A stretch of DNA of 64,000 nucleotides from Laburnicola sp. R22_1. Taxonomy: Eukaryota > Ascomycota > Dothideomycetes > Pleosporales > Didymosphaeriaceae. Numbering within the stretch: position 1 is the first letter of the stretch; each line of letters opens with the position of its first letter. A program made the translations under genes and the position numbers. Below, piece by piece: positions 33,860 to 45,580 of this stretch. The stretch lies in assembly GCA_014281115.1 (NCBI GenBank), contig JACONQ010000002.1, positions 2,604,001 through 2,668,000 of the forward strand. Direction: 5' to 3'. The notes beneath the pieces are model-generated. The model searched no databases and was not told the DNA's origin. It worked only from the letters and a program-made list of their open reading frames with translations.

Positions 33860-35560
33860 ATATATCCTCTAATATTAATACACTTAAGGCTTAGCTTATA
33901 CATACGAAAACCTAGGCTAATACTATATAGTAAGAGTAGTTAAAGGCAATACTCTTTGCGCTATCTATATTAATAAATCTATAGATAGCGCACACTAGCT
34001 TCCTAAAGATATTTACTAATATCTTAATATAGAAGAAGGCGTTAGCCCATATTATTATTCTAAATACTATACTAGAACCGAAGCTCTACTACCTATACGC
34101 CATAGTTAAAAGCATAGTATAGACCTATTAAAATATAATAGAAAATACGTCTCGCTACGCGTATATTCGCGTGCTACAAGAATATAAAATAGATATTCCA
34201 CTCTATCCTCTAGAGCCTTACTAGGGTTCAGACCTCCGCTACACTAGCCCACTCTAAAAGATATTTATCTTCTTCTATTACGTACTTAAAAAAGGGATAA
34301 GGAAGCTACTAACCTTTTGCCTTTATTCTCCCTAAAAGGTAGTATAATAGTAGCTAGTAGACTACCTACACGTAGTATTAAACCTCTCGTATATTTCTCC
34401 TAAGCATAGCCAAACCCAGCTTAATATATTCGAGGAGATTTACTTTTAATTTTGGCTTTCCCTTATTAAACAAACAAGTCGCATTAACTAATTTAAAATA
34501 GCGCTCCTTATGCCTATAGCTTTCCTTACCTTATTGCCTAATAGTTAAGAATTTTAAGAAGCGTATAATTTTGCAACTAACCTCTCTACTATTAAGAAGC
34601 AATACTAGTTCGCTACACTCTAAAAGCTATAGAACAACCTACTCTCTATTTCTACTACTAGGGTTTAATCCACTACATCCTATACACTCTATAACGCCAT
34701 CTTAGGAGACAAGACATTACTCTTAATTAATAAATAGAATAATATAGTAGTGTAGGCACTAGGTATAAAAGTAGTAAACTAAGAGCTTATAGAGATATTT
34801 AAGATATAGATACTTAACTATCTTATAATAGAATATCTAATAGGTATAAACTAGCTTATTAATATAGCATACTTTATTAGCAAGTTTTATTATAAAGAGA
34901 ATCTAAATACGTTTATACACTAGAATGGCAATAATATAACTATCTAGAATATAAAAACTAACCTTGCTATATTCTCTACTATAGTTAGTAATAAAGTTAA
35001 GAAGGTATTAAAGCTTTTCTACTAGCTGTGCTTTGTGTCTAACTAATTAGAATTGCTTACTATTCTATAGAATACACTTACTAAAGACCTAAAGAATATA
35101 ACTCCTAGCTTTAGTGTTTTTAACCCTTTAAATCCTGCGCTTAGATATAGAGTTAATTTTATTCTAAACTAGCTCGCTAATAAGGCAGATTTAAAGGCCT
35201 TCCCATAGTCTATTATTACTAATCTTAAGAACTTTTTCTAGGTCTAGTAGTATTGCAATCTCGTATAAGAATTTCTAAGTTACCTATTAGCTAACGTCTA
35301 CTTTATAAGTAGATAGCCTAGACATAAACTAAAAGTTCTTAGCATCTAACTAGAAAATAGCACTATAATAGGAATACGCTATGCCTTTATTTATAAATTC
35401 CTTATAGCACTTATACTATAGTACTATAAGAGTTATAATCGCGATAAGTCTATAAAAATAATTTAGAGATTTCTTTTTATTACTATAGGTAGCCTAGTAG
35501 TTTAGTATATCTAGCTTATCTATCTATTTTATCTTATAGTTTAAGGGCAGCTACTAAGAA
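33860..35560 (+). pseudogene. unidentified long degraded frame, helicase-associated type suspected
   Basis: With TAG/TAA read as Gln or Trp, one frame runs for over 500 codons: SRYAYIRVLQEYKIDIPLYP, ALLMPIAFLTLLPNS, ATNLSTIKKQY, NLVQEFLSYLL and YKSYNRDKSIKIIQRFLFIT. Persistence of a single frame shows it was a protein gene damaged only by point mutation. The last 150 residues resemble, from memory, the region preceding the helicase domain in fungal subtelomeric RecQ-like or C2H2-containing orphan proteins. No helicase motif follows; the frame ends near 35560. It is not the continuation of the copia RNase H. Confidence 0.45.
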
Positions 35561-35619
35561 TAATGTAAACATGAAGGTACGATACACGGGTAAGGTTAGA
35601 AAATTTCGAGAAATAAATT

Positions 35620-35850
35620 TTTTATTTTAAGGTGCCAAAACAAAGAGCAGAAGCATGCAAATCGGTCGTACTCTTCTAATTTTTAATTAAGGTCGTGGTC
35701 GTGCAGTTATCTGCGTCGAAAGGTAGTGTGGTTGCGAAGTAAGGTCCCAATTCGGTAAGGCGCGCGAAGCGGAGGCGCTAAGCTTAGAAGAGTTCTGGCC
35801 TAAACGTGCTAAGCTAAGAAGAACCCCTACTGAATCCCTAGTTTGCAGAT
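35620..35850 (+). repeat. tandem unit 1 (about 231 bp), empty
   Basis: Begins TTTTATTTTAAGGTGC and includes ACTCTTCTAATTTTTAATTA, GTAGTGTGGTTGCGAAGTAA and GAGTTCTGGCC. Unit 2 repeats it with point differences and contains a transposon. The units lie directly before the large frame at 37899 and may have been its promoter. Confidence 0.8.
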
Positions 35851-35960
35851 TTTTATTCTAAGGTGCAAAGTATAGAGCAAGGGCATGCGAAATAAACGTA
35901 CTCTTCTAATTTTTAATTAAGGTTGTGGTCGTGTAGTTACCTGCGTTAAAAGGTAGTATA
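35851..35960 (+). repeat. tandem unit 2, left part
   Basis: Same sequence order as unit 1 up to GGTAGTA, where the pogo element begins after TA. The remainder of the unit is at 37752-37860 and starts with GTTGTGAAGTAAGGTCC. Comparing with unit 1 gives a built-in empty site. Confidence 0.8.
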
Positions 35961-37751
35961 AGCTAGCGTATACAGATACGAGTCACATAGGGTTTCGAGT
36001 CACCCCACCAAAACGCGACACCTGCACAAAACACGCGGTTTCTCTCTACAACGCCTTTATAATTGCCATTGAGTACACATAGATTCAAGCGTTGCAGCTG
36101 CTATAACTACTGCAGCCCTTTCTGAAGCGCTTGCTACAGTAGATCTACGTTGCTGAGCTGCTAAAGCCTCAGCTGCGCGCATAGCCTCTCTAATAGTCTC
36201 TACTTCTGCAAAGCGTTGATTTGGGTCTATCTGAATGCGCTTTCGACGACGCTGAGAGCTAGCAGTTTGTAGATGATGCTCAAGGCGTCTTTTCTCTGAT
36301 TCAAGTCCTGCAGCTCTAGCATTTGCAGCTGCTAGCGCCTTACCTGCTTTCTGTAGGAGTAGCCGGGTCCTACGACCTAGATTCTCGACGCTCTAGACGT
36401 CGCGCTGCGCTATATAGAGATCGCGAGGGCCTTGAGGGGTCGAGAGGAAGCTCTGAGGCTGCTGCTGAGGCTGCTGCTGATGCGTAGGCGTAGTAGGCCT
36501 CTGGGAGACTTGCGACGAGCTGAGCACGTGATTGATGTTGAATGGGCAGATACCAGCAGCCTGCCAGCCAGCTCGAATCACACGCTCTGTGAAGCCTTCC
36601 TCCCTAGCTTGATAGTAGCAGGCAATAAAGCGCTCCTTCTTAACAGGTGCGGCGTCGTCGAGCGATGCGAGCTCCTGGATCTGGCGTCGGTAACTAGACT
36701 TGATTACAGAGAATGGAGCGAGATCTAGAGGCTGTAGGACGTGCGACGAATGCGCAGGTAGATAGAGAAGCTCAATTCGATGCTGTTTGCAAAGCCATAG
36801 GAAGTCTATGTCAATATGGCTGCCGTGACCGTCGAGGATAAGGAGGCGGTACTGGCCATCACCTACAGCCGTCTCGGGGATAAAAATGCGCTGTAACCAC
36901 TCAACACCTATCGCGTTTGACATCCATCCATTCTCTGAGGTTGTATACAGCCAGCTGGGTACGTAGGACGATGGGAACCAGGTAGTTTGTAGGCTCTGGC
37001 CTTTGAAGATGACCGCGCAGCGTAGTTTCCGCCCTATTGCTGATACGCACTCAATTATAGAGACCCACTCGCGATTCTCTGGTGATCGAATATAAGCCTT
37101 TTTCTTTCGACTACTAGAGAGTACTCTGGTGTTTGTACATACTCCTAGAGCGACGCCAGTCTTATCTATATTGTATGTATTCTCCGCCTGTATATTGAAC
37201 CGCTGTCGAGTCTGCTCGTAGCGCTCTAGGAACGCGCGTAACTGCTCTGGAGTCGCTGCATTAGCTCTCTGAGCCTCGAGTTTTCTACCAATGACTGAGG
37301 CGACGCGTGGCTGTCGCTTAATAAAGTGGGATAGCCAGAGCTTGCCAATAGGCTGATTATCGCCGTTCATACGTAGGATTCGATTGGCCATTTCTCGAGC
37401 GCGAGCGTGTGAGGGAGGGCAGGCGCGTGCGTCTTCTTCGAGGATCCAGTCTACTAGGAAGTCCTCCTGTAGAGGAGTCAATCGCTGTTGGTGTTGATGG
37501 CTGGTACGGCTATCGGTTGCGCCTCGTATACGTGCAGAGAGAGTAGGTGCAGGAATGCCATACGCCTTAGCTGCAGCCCGCTGGCTATTATAAATGCCTG
37601 CATTGTAATCAGCAATAGCTGATTGTATAGCTACCTCACGGGCGTCCATATTGATGAGCGTTGTGGAGAGATATCGCGTGTTTTGTGCAGGTGTCGCGTT
37701 TTGGTGGGGTGACTCGAAACCCTATGTGACTCGTATCTGTATACGCTAGCT
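35961..37751 (-). mobile_element. pogo/Fot1-like DNA transposon, nearly intact, 1791 bp
   Basis: TA duplicated at 35959-35960 and 37752-37753. Terminal inverted repeats of about 76 bp start AGCTAGCGTATACAGATACG and contain CGAGTCACATAGGGTTTCGA and CACCCCACCAAAACGCGACA. The TIR arms are virtually identical, a sign of youth. It contains one transposase gene with one nonsense codon, and may be the most recent DNA transposon arrival in this window. Confidence 0.94.
36057..37649 (-). pseudogene. pogo-family transposase with one internal stop
   Basis: 531-codon frame; ATG at 37647-37649 gives MDAREVAIQS. The first 418 codons are open, ending at TAG 36393-36395, after which the frame stays open to TAA 36057-36059. 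The N-terminus has a psq HTH (QRAAAKAYGIPAPTLSARI) and a CENP-B/Tc5 HTH (about 60-125). The DDE core has Asp162 in NIDKTG, Asp273 in LILDGHGSH and Asp309 in SSHVLQPLDL, a DD35D spacing with all catalytic residues present. After a Gln-rich linker, the part behind the stop is a predicted coiled coil (KALAAANARAAGLESEKRRL). The stop may be RIP; the 418-residue product contains all catalytic parts, so residual activity cannot be excluded. Confidence 0.88.
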
Positions 37752-37860
37752 TAGTTGTGAAGTAAGGTCCTAATTTAGTAAGGTGTGGGGCTAAGCCAAA
37801 AAGAGTTCCGGCCTGAACGCGCTAAGCCAAGAAGAGTCCCTCCTGATCTCTAATACGCGA
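37752..37860 (+). repeat. tandem unit 2, right part
   Basis: Completes the unit interrupted by the pogo element: GTTGTGAAGTAAGGTCC through GAAGAGTTCCGGCC to GAAGAGTCCC. It ends about 40 bp before the ATG of the large frame, so the presumed promoter of that gene is split from unit 1 by 1.8 kb of transposon. Confidence 0.7.
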
Positions 37861-37898
37861 CGCGTTTTCGATTCTAGCGTGACCCTATAGCTTATAGT

Positions 37899-40800
37899 AT
37901 GCCAGGAGGAAGACTAAAGAAGTATCTCATAGCTGAAGCCAAGGCTAAGGCAAAGCGGAGACGCAATCACAAAGAATACTTGCGTAGAAAGGACCGCTCT
38001 TTCTAGCATATAGCTCGCCCCGACTTTATCCACTACAAACCTGCACTCCTAGGCGCTTTAACTACCACCTACCCAGACCTTGGTCTTCAACTCAGCGCCA
38101 ACGTTCCCATTCCTCGCGACCCTCTTATCTAGCCAGATAAGTTGCTAGAAGGCGAGGATGCATATAGAGCACTATCTCCTCTTGCATCGCTAGCAGTAGA
38201 CAACATAGAGGCCGCAACAGTTATTAGTTAACTCCGCGCAAGCGATAGGAAATAGACAAACAAGCGTATCGAGTATGAACAACGTATACTACAATAGATG
38301 AAGGATAGAGATGCAAGGACTACTAGTATTTTACTTAAGATGTAGGCTGGAACTGCGCAAGTACGTACAAGCGCAGATAAAGTTCTAGAGCACTTAGGGA
38401 ATATGGAAAGGTATGCAGAACTAAACAGCGATAGTATTCATAGTACAGCAGGCCAGAGTTATGCTATTAAGAGTAGTAACCTGTAGTAATCGTCTACAGC
38501 GCCTATTGCTAGGGATTTGGCTACTATAAAAGAACTCTTTGTTGCAAACACTCGCAGTGTTAGCCACATATTAACACCTACTCTAGCAAGAGCTGCTAAC
38601 GCTTCTCTAGAGGCTCTAAACAGCCCACAAAGCTAGTGCAGCGTCTCTTCAGTTTAGTTAAGCGGCTAATGTAAGACCTTCCTAGCCTAGAGCAACACAC
38701 TACTCTCTTGGGTTAAACCTATATCTAGATAAGCGTCTAAGGGTAGCAACGCGCCGCAGCTAGTGCAGCCAACTCCTAGCCATAGCACCCCTCCACCACT
38801 ACCCCCATCGACTAATTATAGCACACCTCGCCTGCCATAGCTGTCTAATAGCAGCAACACTTAGCCAGCTGCGCAAGAAACACTAGCCACCGTGTCTTCT
38901 TCACTATTCGCCCGCCCTAGTAATATGCTTAGCCCACGCGCTATCTAAGCAGCGTCGCCGACGCAATTAACACCTAGAGCAGGCAGTCTACCCACTCTAC
39001 CTACTAAGCGAACCGCCTACAAGCTCGCCAAGCAGCTGCGGAACTTTCAAGGCTATACCCACGAGGAGCACGCAGCAGCGGACAGACTCTACTAGGAACA
39101 TCACCAGCGCCCTAACGTACACTCTGCATGCTTATCGTTTGAGGAGATTACGCACCTGCTTCGCGGAGTGCACAATAGGGGAACGCCTCTCCTAGATGTC
39201 CTTAGCAACCCAAAGCTAATGCAACCCTCTAGTCTGCCTAAGAGCTTAGACCTAAAGGCTGCGTTTAAGGGCACAAGTCCTGTCGCTTTCCCTAAAGACG
39301 TTGGCACGCCTGACGAGAAGCTGCCCCGCAACCTCTGCCTCTAATAGCACTATAACAGTAGTAGGAAAGGACGTGCTACTAAGGTTAGTTTTAATATAGA
39401 CAGTGTGTGCTGCTTTCCTAGCAGCCTAGCGTTTGCCCGGAACGGCATCGACTGGCACCCTCGAGCGCATCTCATCCTAAACCTGGACGCAGATATATAT
39501 TTCAGCCTTACGGTGTCTGCGTACAATTGTCGCGGCGACCTAGCAACAAGGAACCTGCCGCTGCACAAGATCCCTTATTACTGCTTTAGTTCTGTTGCAG
39601 GCAGCATTAAGTCGCTACTAATATTCGTCTTCTTCCCAGAACTTCACCTCGAAAGCTAGTACGAGCATAGTACCTACCTAAGCAAGCAAGACTAATAGCT
39701 CTGGCTAGATGCTGTGCTGCTCCCAGCTATTGGCAAAACCGTAAATAACTCGACCCTGGCGTCGTATCTTCCCGCCTCTGAGGACAATGCTAGCAGGGGA
39801 GTAACCGCGGTGTCGGCAGAGACGTCAAAGCAAAAAGAGAGCGCGCGGGAGCAGCTCTTAGCGTATAGGCTACAGCACTAGCACCTTAATCCGCTATGGA
39901 CTACCGTCCTCGAACGGATTGCTGAAAACCCTAGCTTAGATCGCTTTAACAACGCTACCCTATTTGTGCATGCAAAGAACACCAAGCTTGCACACATGAC
40001 AGGCGACTTGACCGGTGCGTACGGACGCTGGGAACAGGCCTGGGCAGAAGCTGCCGATCCGCAATTCTACAGCAAAGATCGCACCTACGTAGACCTTGCC
40101 AAGACGGTCACATCAGAGGACTATGCCTACCCGTACGACGTGGTCCCAGCCGAGTTCGAGGCCGAGACTTTTCTCTAGAAGCGCTGCTGCCTGGAGTCCT
40201 ATGCCCGCACGCGCGTGAAGCTGCTGGAAGACGGCAAACAGGCTAGAGGGAGTCCGCGGGTGACCACCTACCCCTGGGCCACCATGAGAGACACGATGGG
40301 CCAGACGCTGTCCGCGGTGCCACGCGGGCAGGAGAACATAGATGGACTGGTGTACTCACAGTTCTACACGAACATCAAGACACTGTTCGACGACTCCAAG
40401 GTGTACGTGTTTAACAACGAGGCGGTAGAGAATCTGGCGCTGGATCCTGGCTACATCCGCTCGCTGCAGCAGCAGGGTGGGGGTGCCACCTTTTCTAAGA
40501 ACGTCTGTAAGGGCTCCTACCTCCACAGCAAAGGCCGTGCATTCTTCAACCTCAGAGACAACCAGCGGCGATCGTACGGGATCCAGGAAGAGCATCGAAT
40601 TTCTCTCACCATGATGGATGAGATTTGTGAGCAATGGCGTGCGTGGGATCTCTACAACGACAGCATCGACGACGTCTGCTCGCCGCTCCCGTACTACGTC
40701 GTACCATCGCAGGAGCTGTTCGGCTTTCTCCGCGCACAAATCAACAAGTACTGTTTTTTGTTCGAGCATACGCTCGCGCATACCGCCCAGACGTACTCGC

Positions 40801-42191
40801 TTCCCAAGACCATAGTGATAGTAATCGCGCTGCGAGCGCTCCAGTTCTGCTACAGCAGCAGCTTACTATGCAGAGAGTCGCTGCTGTACAAGGATCGCTG
40901 GGAACAGAGGCGCGGGCAGGATCTTGTCGTGAAAGAGGGCCTTAGCATACAGGAGACGCTGGAGAGGTGCGGTATAGGCTGGTTCCTGCCCAAGTTCAGC
41001 TAGGTGACCAGGCGGCTGGCGCAGCTGTATGGCGACAACATGCTTGTTAGGAACTTGTTGATGCATGCCAAGTATAAGCGCCAGTGGAGAGCAGTTAAGG
41101 ACCTACGGGATATGTTTGTCTGGTTTAACTAGGCAACAGGCTAGTACCAGCAGTACAACATGCAGCAGCACCCCTAGCTGCTTTAAAAGTGGCTAGAGTA
41201 TCTACATGCGCTTAGCTTAGAGCAATTCGATGCCAATATGTGGTCATCAATGCTGGCCGCCCACAAGAGCCGTCCCGAGCTGTTGCCAGCTGCGCTTAGG
41301 CAGGACGGCAATATGACGTTCTGCTACAAGGGAATGAAACGCATGTTTCTGGAAGAGGGTGCGGTTGCGCCGCCACACCTAGTCATAGGGAACAAGATGC
41401 GCTTCTCTATAGTAGATAAGCTGCTAGACTTTCTGTTTCTCTAGGACGACAAGCAAGAGCGTGCAGGATGGGGAGGCAGACCCTATTGTCTTATCCTGTA
41501 GAAGAGCTTCGAGTTTGTAGAGAGCCAGCTGGGCTACTAGCGGGCAAGTAGGTGGCTAGACAAGTTCTTCTACCTCGTCCGCTTAACGCATTAGATTCTG
41601 CCCTACCTATCGAACAAGTTATTAATCGCGTCTACAAAAGAAAGCCGCACGCAAAGCTTAACAGGGCAGATAATATGGTTTTTAGCTGTGTTTGCAGATC
41701 CTAGCATAGTTGCTTTGCCGTTTAAAGAACCGCCTAGGACAGTCTTCAATCTTGTCTACCAAGCGCACCAATACGCTGGTTAAGTGGGCGCATACAATTA
41801 GGCATGGGAGACAGCAATGCTAATTAAGGCGTGTAGAAAGAGGGGGCTGCTAATGCTGGGCTGGGATAAGACAGTAGAGCATTGGATTGCTGGCCGGACG
41901 AGCGCTAGCACAAAGGGATTCCTACCTATATAGAAGCAAGGGATGCCTCCGACCCTGTCGATGCGAGAGAGGATTAGAGGCCTAAGTCTAGATAAGCTGG
42001 ACGCGCTAATAGTAGCGTTCACTTAAGAGTAAGGAGCTACAGTCCAAGAAATAGAGACTTGTATAGAGGCCTCTCTAACAGCGGTTGCAATGTCTTTAGA
42101 GAAGCTAAGCATCGCCTAATGTTCTAAGCGGGCTAGAGAGGAGCGAAGCGAAAGCGGCAGTGTATTTGTACCCTCTATTAACAGCAACTAA
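37899..42191 (+). pseudogene. 4.3-kb single-frame gene of unknown function, RIP-damaged
   Basis: One frame of about 1430 codons from ATG 37899 (MPGGRLKKYLIAEAKAKAKR, a basic start) to TAA 42189-42191, or slightly beyond if that is another mutated codon. It contains dozens of TAG or TAA codons, all at plausible Gln or Trp sites, and no frameshift. Open stretches include 39405-39659, 39966-40178, 40215-41003 and 41238-41444, the last three being GC-rich. Features: a basic N-terminus, a long Ser/Pro/Thr-rich linker at about 38.6-39.0 kb, then a compact, Trp- and Cys-containing region with blocks such as TYPWATMRDTMGQTLSAVP, DPGYIRSLQQQGGGATFSK and LCRESLLYKDRWEQRRG. It resembles, by memory only, a multicopy family of large fungal hypothetical proteins. 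No catalytic motif recognised. RIP implies it was repeated, so mobility is plausible. Confidence 0.7.
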
Positions 42192-42412
42192 ATGCGTCGC
42201 AAAACAGAAAAGCAGCGCTGTGGGAGAGTGCTCTTAAGGTTTAAATATATCCACTAGGCTCGACAGTATCTTATAAAAGTAAGGCTACATAAAACTATAT
42301 AACATATTTACTCTTAGTACTAGATAGAAAATTCACTTAACGTTATAAAGTGGAAAGGTAAAAGATAATTAGTAAGTTTTCGTATAATTATTCTTGGCCG
42401 CATTCTTACTAA

Positions 42413-43167
42413 CTAGCCTATATCTAGTTGGTTCCTTCTATAGCCCACTCCTTTTCCCTCTGCGAAAACGCGACTGGTGGCGTTGCATAGCGGTTTGCAG
42501 TTGCTTAAACTAAACTTATTATTAACCCTAGGCCTGCCTGTGTCCCACACGTAAGGCTCTCCTTTGGCTCTTCTACGTCGGCGATGCTGTACCACAAGCT
42601 CGACCGCGAGTAGAGGCTGCTGCTGCCGCTTAAGCTGCGCTAAGGTTGTCGTCCTAATAAGCTTCCTAACGTAGCCTGTGGTGGTTGCAATGGCTAGGGC
42701 CATGCATGCTCCAAGTCTACGCTAAATCTTCCCATATACCCATGTTTCCATAGCGAAGGATGAGCGGAATTCTTTGTTACGCTTAACCTATTCGAATGCA
42801 TGGTGGGTAAAGCCTCCACGCCGCGATAGATGGTAAATGCGTTGCACGCCTTAATAGGGCTAGCCCTCTTTGGCAGAGGGTGCGACAAGGTGTAAATAGG
42901 CCTAGTAGGGGGAGCCGCACCGTGCTTTGTGGATCCTTTGGGCATGGTGGCCGGCCTGGTACGCGGCGGGTCTTTTTGGGGCACAGGTGGAGGATGCTAG
43001 TGTTGTGCAGCTAAATGCCTACTACGTATCCACGGCCGAAGGTGTAGAAATGCTAACAGCGCGCATAGGAGGCACCCTAGAGTCGTAAGAACGAGTCCAA
43101 TTACTAGTACCGTAGACGTTATAGAGCGTGTAGAGGTAGAGATGACGTCTGGTCCCACCGAAGACAT
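42413..43167 (-). pseudogene. small single-pass membrane protein relic A
   Basis: ATG at 43165-43167 begins MSSVGPDVISTSTRSI. A hydrophobic helix of about 22 residues (VLVIGLVLTTLGCLLCALLA) is followed by basic and proline-rich cytoplasmic-type sequence (PPPVPQKDPPR). One TAG interrupts the frame at about codon 59. The frame is open to 42694, and a second frame, offset by one, is open from 42703 to 42413 with ACMALAIATTTGYVRKLI. The relic at 45581-46287 shows the same two blocks and the same frame offset, which suggests a shared intron between them. Function unknown. Confidence 0.55.
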
Positions 43168-44042
43168 GGTTTGGGCGTGGGGAAATGGTAGGTTATATAG
43201 GTGGTCTTTATTAACGATGAGGATAACGATTGCAACTAAGTAACGGGTAATAAAACTAGGAAGCGGTTATGTATTACCATATATTGCGGCGTTAGAGTCT
43301 TATTGCTAGAAAAGTTAAGGGAAGACTAGCTACTATACAAGAGTGAAATAGTAACACGCTAGATCCAGTAAAGAAATATTGTCTAAATTAAGGAGCACAT
43401 TGTATATCTCACAGTTTAAATATAGTAGCCTACTATGGCACGTTAAAATCCCCCAACTCTCTTTGTTCTTCTTCTTTTTTTTCGGGCGCTTGTATTGCTG
43501 GCATGGCGTACAACACAGTATCTGTACTAATTTCCCGTGGTTTATCTAGGGAAAGCGTATATGCAGGTAGACTTTTCGCTAGATAACACGTTTGCATACG
43601 CATCCAAGATGGAAGGTGCAATAATAAAGGGCCTAAGGAGGGCGTAGTCGGCGCTTTTCGGGGCATAAGCCTTAGGTAGAGGCGTGGTAAGCGTTTTAGT
43701 TTGGTGGAATAGAGGCGTAGCGAGCGCGCCGTACAATTATTAGAAGCAACGCCATCTGTGCTGCAAAAAGTTAGTAACGCCTCTCCACCTAAGCTATAGA
43801 AGAAGGCCTTTACCGCTACATTTGCGGCTAAACATCCACACTCGGCACGTTTGCGTTGTTGTACCTATAGCGGTTCTTCGTTAAAGCGCTCTTTCTATTT
43901 ATCTCTCCCTAGCATCTAGTCTATACAGTACTAATCCTCTCGCCTAGGTTACCTGTAAATGCTAAGTCTTGCTATCACCTACTAGCGTTACTAGACCTTC
44001 CCAACCCCATTAACCGTCGTCGCCGCTCTTAAATCCATTGTA
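43168..44042. other. intergenic, between divergent relics
   Basis: Separates the minus-strand membrane relic from the plus-strand esterase relic, so it held both promoters. Short minus-strand open frames at 43433-43666 and 43542-43736 overlap each other and lack any recognisable domain or start context. I do not call them. A CT-rich stretch precedes the esterase start. Confidence 0.5.
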
Positions 44043-44994
44043 TTGTACACAGGCATGTATAGCCATATAGTGCTTATAGCTACACTGCTAGCTCTGGCGA
44101 GCGCACTCCCTTTCTCTTTAGGAACGACGAGTACGCTCCACGTTACAAGGAAAGCCACCCCGCAAACCCTTAAGGCTTACAAGGTTGACTTAATAGTATC
44201 CCACATTAGTTCCGACCAATCCCCCTTACGCATCCTCCCCCTTGGTGTATTAATCACTTACAGCTAGGGCTTAAGCAATAGAAACGGGTACTGCAAGCAC
44301 CTCTAGCACATGCTGCAACACGCGGGAATAGCCGTTGATATGGTAGGCACGGTATCTTCGGGCAAGATGAAGGACAGGGTGCGTTCATCTACACTTCCTT
44401 ACCCCCATTACTATGGTGCTAATAGCCACAACCTGAACAGCAAAACGAAGGTCATCTAGGCGCCCTAGTGCATTAAGTCGCCATGCACGCTGAGCAGGAC
44501 CTTCGCTTCCAACCCCACCTTGTGCTAATTAAGTAAGTCCTACCTTACACAGGTGGTCCCCTACATAACGCTAACAAAGCAGTGCGGGAATAAATAATGT
44601 GCTTAGCTATTCTCCCCAATACCCCCTCGGCTCCATCGACCAACGGATGGACAAACTCCTAGATAGACTCTTCGACCAGATTCACTGCGTGACGATTGTG
44701 CTATCTACCCTCCTGCCCAACGCCGATCCCACGGGCGACAACCGTATTAGGACGATTGTGAATCCTAAGTACCGCGCTATTGCAGAGGCGAGACGCCACA
44801 AAGGGCAGCGTATCGTACTTGGCGACATGTATCTGAACGTTGGTAAGGATGGGCTGGGTCCTGATGGGATCCACCCTACGGATATCGGGTACCAGGGCAT
44901 GGCATCGGTATGGTACAAGGCTGTGGTGGAGGCGGCGGGCAAGGGCCTGCTAAACCTGCAAGGCTTGCACGTGAGGGGCGTGCAAACCAACTAG
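44043..44994 (+). pseudogene. secreted GDSL/SGNH esterase relic
   Basis: Starts MYTGMYSHIVLIATLLALAS, a signal peptide; the second Met at 44055 is equally possible. Then comes LRILPLGVLITYS, the block I motif GDSIT in which the catalytic Ser context is lost, followed by GNGYCKHL- and AGIAVDMVGTVSSG-type blocks of the family. After several stops and one net frameshift, the open stretch 44599-44994 carries SIDQRMDKLLDRLFDQ, VLSTLLPNADP and DGIHPTDIGYQGMASVWYKA, block V with the catalytic Asp and His. Block III Asn was not found. Such enzymes hydrolyse esters or carbohydrate acetyl groups outside the cell. Nonfunctional. Confidence 0.75.
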
Positions 44995-44997
44995 ATG

Positions 44998-45580
44998 GTG
45001 CAAAGCGTCGCCACGTACCAGCGTCGCACGTCCTCGCCTGGAGCGTAGCCTATATAGAGAAGTAGCAGAAGCACACTCCTTTCCTCTGCCAACCATTTCC
45101 TCCTTTCTAGATGCTTTCCCTCCACCTTCATTCCGTCGATAGCGATACGATCCATCTATCCTGCTGCCTACTCCATCACCCTAGCCCCAATGCACCAACC
45201 AACGACGAGCACCTGCGCCACCCCACCCCTGGGGACGGCGTAGGGGTCAGGCTCCTACTCCCTCAAGGCAAAGGGGAAGCCAAAGGCAATACTAGGTGGC
45301 GCTTCTCTAGTGGTTCCTCGCCTTGGCAGGACACCTCCTGTGGTGAACGTACCACCCCCTCGCAACGTAACGGTCTTGGGGGATGCTGGCACACGTAGCA
45401 ACGGATGGCTACGCTTCCGGCCACGTGCCGCACGTAGGCTCGACAGATGGATAGCGCTCCCCCTTGCGGTCACGCAGGCAAGGGGTGCACAGGCGTGCCG
45501 TTGTTTATGGTCGTGCGGTGGTAGCTTAGACGTCGCGTATTCCATCGGTCCCCGCCATGCTGAGCACGCCACGTCGACCT
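44998..45580. other. GC-rich interval, no gene supported
   Basis: Contains a TATATAGAGAA element near 45051 and CT-rich leader-like sequence before an ATG at 45111. The 95-codon frame that follows has no domain, and longer open frames on both strands (45255-45584 minus, 45310-45834 plus) overlap the membrane-protein relic and look like by-products of high GC. Confidence 0.4.

Noticed and set aside
33860..35560. Continuation of the copia RNase H after the pogo elements
   Set aside because: The conceptual protein does not contain the expected RNase H end and is instead a separate long frame of another type.
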